Shown: positions 60,525 through 64,000 of the stretch, piece by piece
Numbering within the stretch: position 1 is the first letter of the stretch
How the letters are laid out: each line of letters opens with the position of its first letter
Source of the DNA: Corynebacterium halotolerans
GTDB lineage: Bacteria; Actinomycetota; Actinomycetes; Mycobacteriales; Mycobacteriaceae
NCBI RefSeq assembly: GCF_001056295.1
Contig: NZ_JVMD01000012.1
Span: forward strand, 1-64,000
DNA length: 64,000 nt
Direction: 5' to 3'
The notes under the pieces: model-generated
What the model saw: the letters and a program-made list of their open reading frames with translations, nothing else
The model's database searches: none
What the model was told of the DNA's origin: nothing
Made by a program: the position numbers and the translations under genes

Positions 60525-63470
60525 ATGACCAACAGCGGGAACACCGACAACAGCACCACCGCCCCCGAGACCGGCCACCGCTACACGCCGGCCGTCGCCG
60601 CCGAGGTGGAGGCGGCGTGGCAGAAGCGCTGGGCGGAGCGCGGCACCTTCCACGCCCCCAACCCGGTCGGCGATCTCGCGCCGGCCGATGGCGCGGAGCT
60701 GCCGGCCGACAAGCTGTTCGTGCAGGACATGTTCCCCTACCCGTCGGGCGTCGGCCTGCACGTCGGCCACCCGCTGGGGTACATCGCCACGGACGTGTTC
60801 GCGCGCTTCCACCGCATGCGCGGCGCGAACGTGCTGCACACGCTGGGTTACGACGCCTTCGGCCTGCCCGCCGAGCAGTTCGCCGTCCAGACCGGCACGC
60901 ACCCGCGCGTGACCACCGAGGCCAACATCGCCAACATGGAGCGCCAGCTCGGCCGCCTGGGCCTGGGCCACGACAAGCGCCGCGCCTTCGCCACCACCGA
61001 CACCGATTACTACCGGTGGACGCAGTGGATCTTCCTGCGCATCTACAACTCCTGGTTCGACGAGCGCGACGGCAAGGCGCATCCCATCGAAGAGCTCGTC
61101 GACGCCTACGCCTCCGGCGCAGTGGCCCTGCCGCCGGAGTTCGACGGCCGCGCGTGGGATGACCTCGACCGCGTGGAGCGCGAGCGCGCCCTGGAGGCCC
61201 GCCGCCTGGTGTACCGCTCCAACTCGATGGTCAACTGGTGCCCCGGCCTGGGCACCGTGCTGTCCAACGAGGAAGTCACCGCGGAGGGCCGCTCCGAGCG
61301 CGGCAACTTCCCGGTGTTCCGCAAGCGCCTGGGCCAGTGGATGATGCGCATCACCGCCTACTCCGATCGCCTGGTCGACGACCTGGAGCTGCTGGATTGG
61401 CCCGAGAAGGTCAAGTCCATGCAGCGCAACTGGATCGGCCGGTCCCGCGGCGCCGAGGTCGTGTTCCAGGCCACCGCCGCCGACGGCACCTCCCGCGACA
61501 TCGAGGTCTTCACCACCCGTCCCGACACCCTGTTCGGCGCGTCCTACATGGTCCTGGCCCCCGAGCTGGACCTGGTCGACGAGCTCGTCGCGGCCTCCTA
61601 CCCCGACGGCGTCGACCCGCGCTGGACCCTCGGCGAGGACTCCCCCGCCGACGCGGTCGCCGCCTACCGACGTTCCATCGCCGCCAAGTCCGACCTGGAG
61701 CGCCAGGAAAGCAAGGAGAAGACCGGCGTCTTCACCGGCGCCTACGCGACCAACCCGGTCTCGGGCGAGCAGATCCCGGTGTTCATCGCCGACTACGTCC
61801 TGTCCGGCTACGGCACCGGCGCCATCATGGCCGTCCCGGGCCACGATGACCGCGACCACGAGTTCGCCACCGCCTTCGGGCTGCCCATCCGCGAGGTGGT
61901 GGCTCCCGCCAACGCGCCGGAGGGAGAGACCGCGGGCGTCGAAAAGCAGGCGTTCACCGGCGAAGGCAAGGCCGTGAACTCCGCCAACGATGATGGCCTG
62001 GACATCAACGGCCTGGGCCTGGCCGACGCCAAGGCCGCCACCATCGAGTGGCTCGAGGCGCGCGGCACCGGCCGCGGCACCACCCAGTACAAGCTGCGCG
62101 ACTGGCTGTTCGCCCGCCAGCGCTACTGGGGCGAGCCGTTCCCGGTGGTCTACGACGAGGACGGCGTGGCGCACCCGCTGCCCGAGTCGATGCTGCCCGT
62201 CGAGCTGCCGGAGGTCGAGGACTACAAGCCCGTCACCTTCGACCCCGACGACGCCGACACCGAGCCGCAGGCGCCGCTGGCCAAGGCCACCGACTGGGTC
62301 AACGTCGAACTCGACCTCGGCGACGGCCCGAAGATGTACCGCCGCGACACCAACGTCATGCCCAACTGGGCGGGCTCGTCCTGGTACCAGCTGCGCTACA
62401 TCGACCCGAACAACGACGACGCGCTGTGCGACATCGACAACGAGCGCTACTGGACCGGCCCGCGCCCCGACGTCCACGGCGCCGGCGACCCGGGCGGCGT
62501 GGACCTGTACGTCGGCGGCGTCGAGCACGCGGTGCTGCACCTGCTGTACTCGCGCTTCTGGCACAAGGTGCTGTTCGACCTCGGCCACGTGACGTCGAAG
62601 GAGCCGTACCGCCGCCTGTTCAACCAGGGCTACATCCAGGCCTTCGCCTACACCGATTCGCGCGGCGTGTACCAGCCGGCGGAGGACGTCGTCGAGCGCG
62701 ACGGCAAGTTCTTCATCCCTGGCGCCGGCGAGGGCGGCGCTGACCTGGAGGTTTTCCAGGAGTACGGCAAGATGGGCAAGTCCCTGAAGAACGCCGTCTC
62801 CCCCGACGACATCTGCGACAACTACGGCGCCGACACCCTGCGCGTCTACGAGATGGCCATGGGCCCGCTGGACACCTCCCGCCCGTGGGCGACGAAGGAC
62901 CTGGTCGGCGCGCAGCGTTTCCTGCAGCGCGCGTGGCGCCTGGTGGTCGACGAGGCCACCGGCGGGACGTCGGTCACCGACGCCGCGCTTGACGACGACG
63001 ACCTCAAGGCCCTCCACCGCACCATCGACGGAGTGACCGGGGATTACGCTGGCCTGCGCGACAACACCGCCGTGGCGAAGCTGATCGAGTACGTCAACTA
63101 CCTGACCAAGGAGTACTCGGGCACCGGCGCGCCGCGTGCCGCGGTGGAGCCGCTGGTGCTGATGCTCGGCCCCGTGGCGCCGCACATCGCCGAGGAGCTG
63201 TGGTCCCGCTTGGGCAACGACGAGTCGCTGGCCCACGGCCCGTGGCCGGTCGCCGACGAGAAGTGGCTGGTGGACGACACCGTCGAGCTGCCCGTGCAGG
63301 TCAACGGCAAGGTGCGCTCGCGCGTGTCCGTCGCCGCCGATGCGTCGCGCGAGGACATCGAGGCGGTCGCGCTGGCCGACGAGAAGGTCGCCGCGTACAC
63401 CGCCGAGGGCACCGTGGCGAAGGTCATCGTCGTGCCCGGCAAGATGGTCAACGTGGTGGTGAAAAAGTAG
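60525..63470 (+). CDS. leuS: Leucyl-tRNA synthetase
   Basis: Charges tRNA-Leu, such as the tRNA-Leu(CAG) in this window. 981 residues: HIGH-type motif [14 protein letters not shown] near 75-88, an editing domain (about 240-450; [18 protein letters not shown] and [18 protein letters not shown]), KMSKS-type motif KMGKSLKNA near 750, and the anticodon-binding and C-terminal domains. ATG 60525 begins [15 protein letters not shown]; upstream frame is not protein-like. Confidence 0.97.
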   Translation: MTNSGNTDNSTTAPETGHRYTPAVAAEVEAAWQKRWAERGTFHAPNPVGDLAPADGAELPADKLFVQDMFPYPSGVGLHVGHPLGYIATDVFARFHRMRGANVLHTLGYDAFGLPAEQFAVQTGTHPRVTTEANIANMERQLGRLGLGHDKRRAFATTDTDYYRWTQWIFLRIYNSWFDERDGKAHPIEELVDAYASGAVALPPEFDGRAWDDLDRVERERALEARRLVYRSNSMVNWCPGLGTVLSNEEVTAEGRSERGNFPVFRKRLGQWMMRITAYSDRLVDDLELLDWPEKVKSMQRNWIGRSRGAEVVFQATAADGTSRDIEVFTTRPDTLFGASYMVLAPELDLVDELVAASYPDGVDPRWTLGEDSPADAVAAYRRSIAAKSDLERQESKEKTGVFTGAYATNPVSGEQIPVFIADYVLSGYGTGAIMAVPGHDDRDHEFATAFGLPIREVVAPANAPEGETAGVEKQAFTGEGKAVNSANDDGLDINGLGLADAKAATIEWLEARGTGRGTTQYKLRDWLFARQRYWGEPFPVVYDEDGVAHPLPESMLPVELPEVEDYKPVTFDPDDADTEPQAPLAKATDWVNVELDLGDGPKMYRRDTNVMPNWAGSSWYQLRYIDPNNDDALCDIDNERYWTGPRPDVHGAGDPGGVDLYVGGVEHAVLHLLYSRFWHKVLFDLGHVTSKEPYRRLFNQGYIQAFAYTDSRGVYQPAEDVVERDGKFFIPGAGEGGADLEVFQEYGKMGKSLKNAVSPDDICDNYGADTLRVYEMAMGPLDTSRPWATKDLVGAQRFLQRAWRLVVDEATGGTSVTDAALDDDDLKALHRTIDGVTGDYAGLRDNTAVAKLIEYVNYLTKEYSGTGAPRAAVEPLVLMLGPVAPHIAEELWSRLGNDESLAHGPWPVADEKWLVDDTVELPVQVNGKVRSRVSVAADASREDIEAVALADEKVAAYTAEGTVAKVIVVPGKMVNVVVKK

Positions 63471-63474
63471 GGGC

Positions 63475-63523
63475 GTGGCCCGAGCGGCGGGCCACTACCG
63501 CCGCCGCCCGAGCGGCGGCGGGG
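63475..63523. terminator. Two GC-rich hairpins after leuS
   Basis: GTGGCCCG/CGGGCCAC (63475-63495) and CCGCCGCCGCCCG/CGGCGGCGG (63499-63523) lie between leuS and a convergent gene. No U tract is present, so termination is probable but unproven. Confidence 0.4.
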
Positions 63524-63578
63524 CCTCTCCCCCGCCGCCGTCGCGGACGCGCCCGCGTGGCTGCGCCCCGCGCCGCCG

Positions 63579-63998
63579 TCACGGAGTGCCGGACTGGACG
63601 CCGAACATCGCGATGGAGAACGTCGACGTCATCCACGCCAGCGTCCACGGCATGAGCACCCAGCACATGGCGAGCCACGGGCGCCACTTGCCGAAGGACT
63701 TCCACCGCAGATAGGTGATCCAGAAGCAGCCGAGCGCGCCGAACAGGCTCACCGCTCCGGGGACCAGCGGGAACGCCAGCTCGGTCCAGCGGGAGCAGAT
63801 GAATACGTGGGAGCCGTCGTCGCAGTTCGGGCCGCCCATGATGGCGCTGACCACGCCGATGATGATCGCCGCCAGGAACGTGCCGCCCACGACGGCGGCC
63901 GCGTACTTCACCGCCGGGCGCCAGGAGTACTCCTTGCGCTCGAGGTGCTTCAGCGGGTCGTCGTCTTCGGGGTAAGGGTCATTCCGGGCGTCGCGCAT
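63579..63998 (-). CDS. Small membrane protein of unknown function
   Basis: 139 residues with an acidic N-terminus (RNDPYPEDDDP), then four membrane helices (about 30-52, 70-90, 93-112 and 114-134). Two Cys (PNCDD, FICSR) lie in the outside loop. ATG 63998 is at the window edge; a longer start outside the window cannot be excluded. Convergent with leuS. No known function recognised. Confidence 0.75.
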   Translation of the reverse strand: MRDARNDPYPEDDDPLKHLERKEYSWRPAVKYAAAVVGGTFLAAIIIGVVSAIMGGPNCDDGSHVFICSRWTELAFPLVPGAVSLFGALGCFWITYLRWKSFGKWRPWLAMCWVLMPWTLAWMTSTFSIAMFGVQSGTP

Positions 63999-64000
63999 GC

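Noticed and set aside
60470-60525. A T-box or leucine leader for leuS
   Set aside because: The probable -10 box lies directly before the ATG, leaving no room for a leader RNA.

Overview
The window is the chromosome-origin neighbourhood of a high-GC Gram-positive actinobacterium of the order Mycobacteriales, most probably a Corynebacterium. The reasons are the GC-rich code, the conserved block dnaA-dnaN-recF-dciA-gyrB-gyrA-DUF3566-tRNA-Ile-tRNA-Ala, the fhaA-fhaB-pstP-rodA-pbpA-pknA-pknB operon, the rpmH-rnpA-yidD-yidC-rsmG-parA-parB block, and the cwlM-trxA-trxB-rsmA-sigM-murJ block. The order is the same as around oriC of Mycobacterium tuberculosis, read in the opposite orientation. The species cannot be fixed from the sequence alone.

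Layout. 1-2.0 kb: an IS3-family insertion sequence that has cut off a restriction-modification gene beside a tRNA-Leu. 2.4-11.9 kb: a tightly overlapping operon for Ser/Thr kinase signalling and peptidoglycan synthesis. 12.1-13.2 kb: a glutamine amidotransferase (pabA/trpG-like) and crgA. 13.5-13.9 kb: a gene-free stretch packed with DnaA-box-like motifs, away from dnaA. 14.0-15.8 kb: an IS481-family element with iterated ends, sitting inside a palindromic repeat. 16-18.4 kb: cyclophilin, an Ala/Lys-rich coiled-coil membrane protein and two tRNAs. 18.6-31 kb: DUF3566, gyrA, a small toxin-antitoxin-like pair, an alpha/beta hydrolase, a secreted lipase, gyrB, dciA, recF and dnaN. 30.9-33.9 kb: the probable oriC between dnaN and dnaA, then dnaA and its boxed promoter region. 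34-41 kb: rpmH, rnpA, yidD, yidC, a frameshifted rsmG, six parS sites, parA, parB and a GNAT-like gene. 41-52.9 kb: cwlM, trxA, trxB, the anti-sigma/sigM pair, murJ, DUF6049 and NUDIX, all on the minus strand. 53-64 kb: pcnA, yqgE, azlC, azlD, a protein of unknown function, an SBF-like transporter, an Imm22-like immunity gene, a Cys-rich SdpI-like protein, leuS and a small membrane protein.

How the genes work together. One theme is a cell-wall growth control network. PknA, PknB and PstP set protein phosphorylation. FhaA and FhaB read phosphothreonine. CwlM (here an amidase fold without its metal ligands) and MurJ (with a C-terminal pseudokinase) are known PknB targets in mycobacteria. RodA, PbpA and CrgA are the wall and division effectors. 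The second theme is replication and segregation: DnaA, DnaN, RecF, DciA, GyrAB, ParA, ParB and parS.

The points most worth a second look are the DnaA-box cluster about 17.5 kb from the canonical origin, the frameshift in rsmG, the IS481 element with 24-bp end repeats inserted into a repeated nested palindrome, the restriction gene truncated by an IS next to tRNA-Leu, and the RHH/degenerate-Fic gene pair with its own operator-like palindrome.
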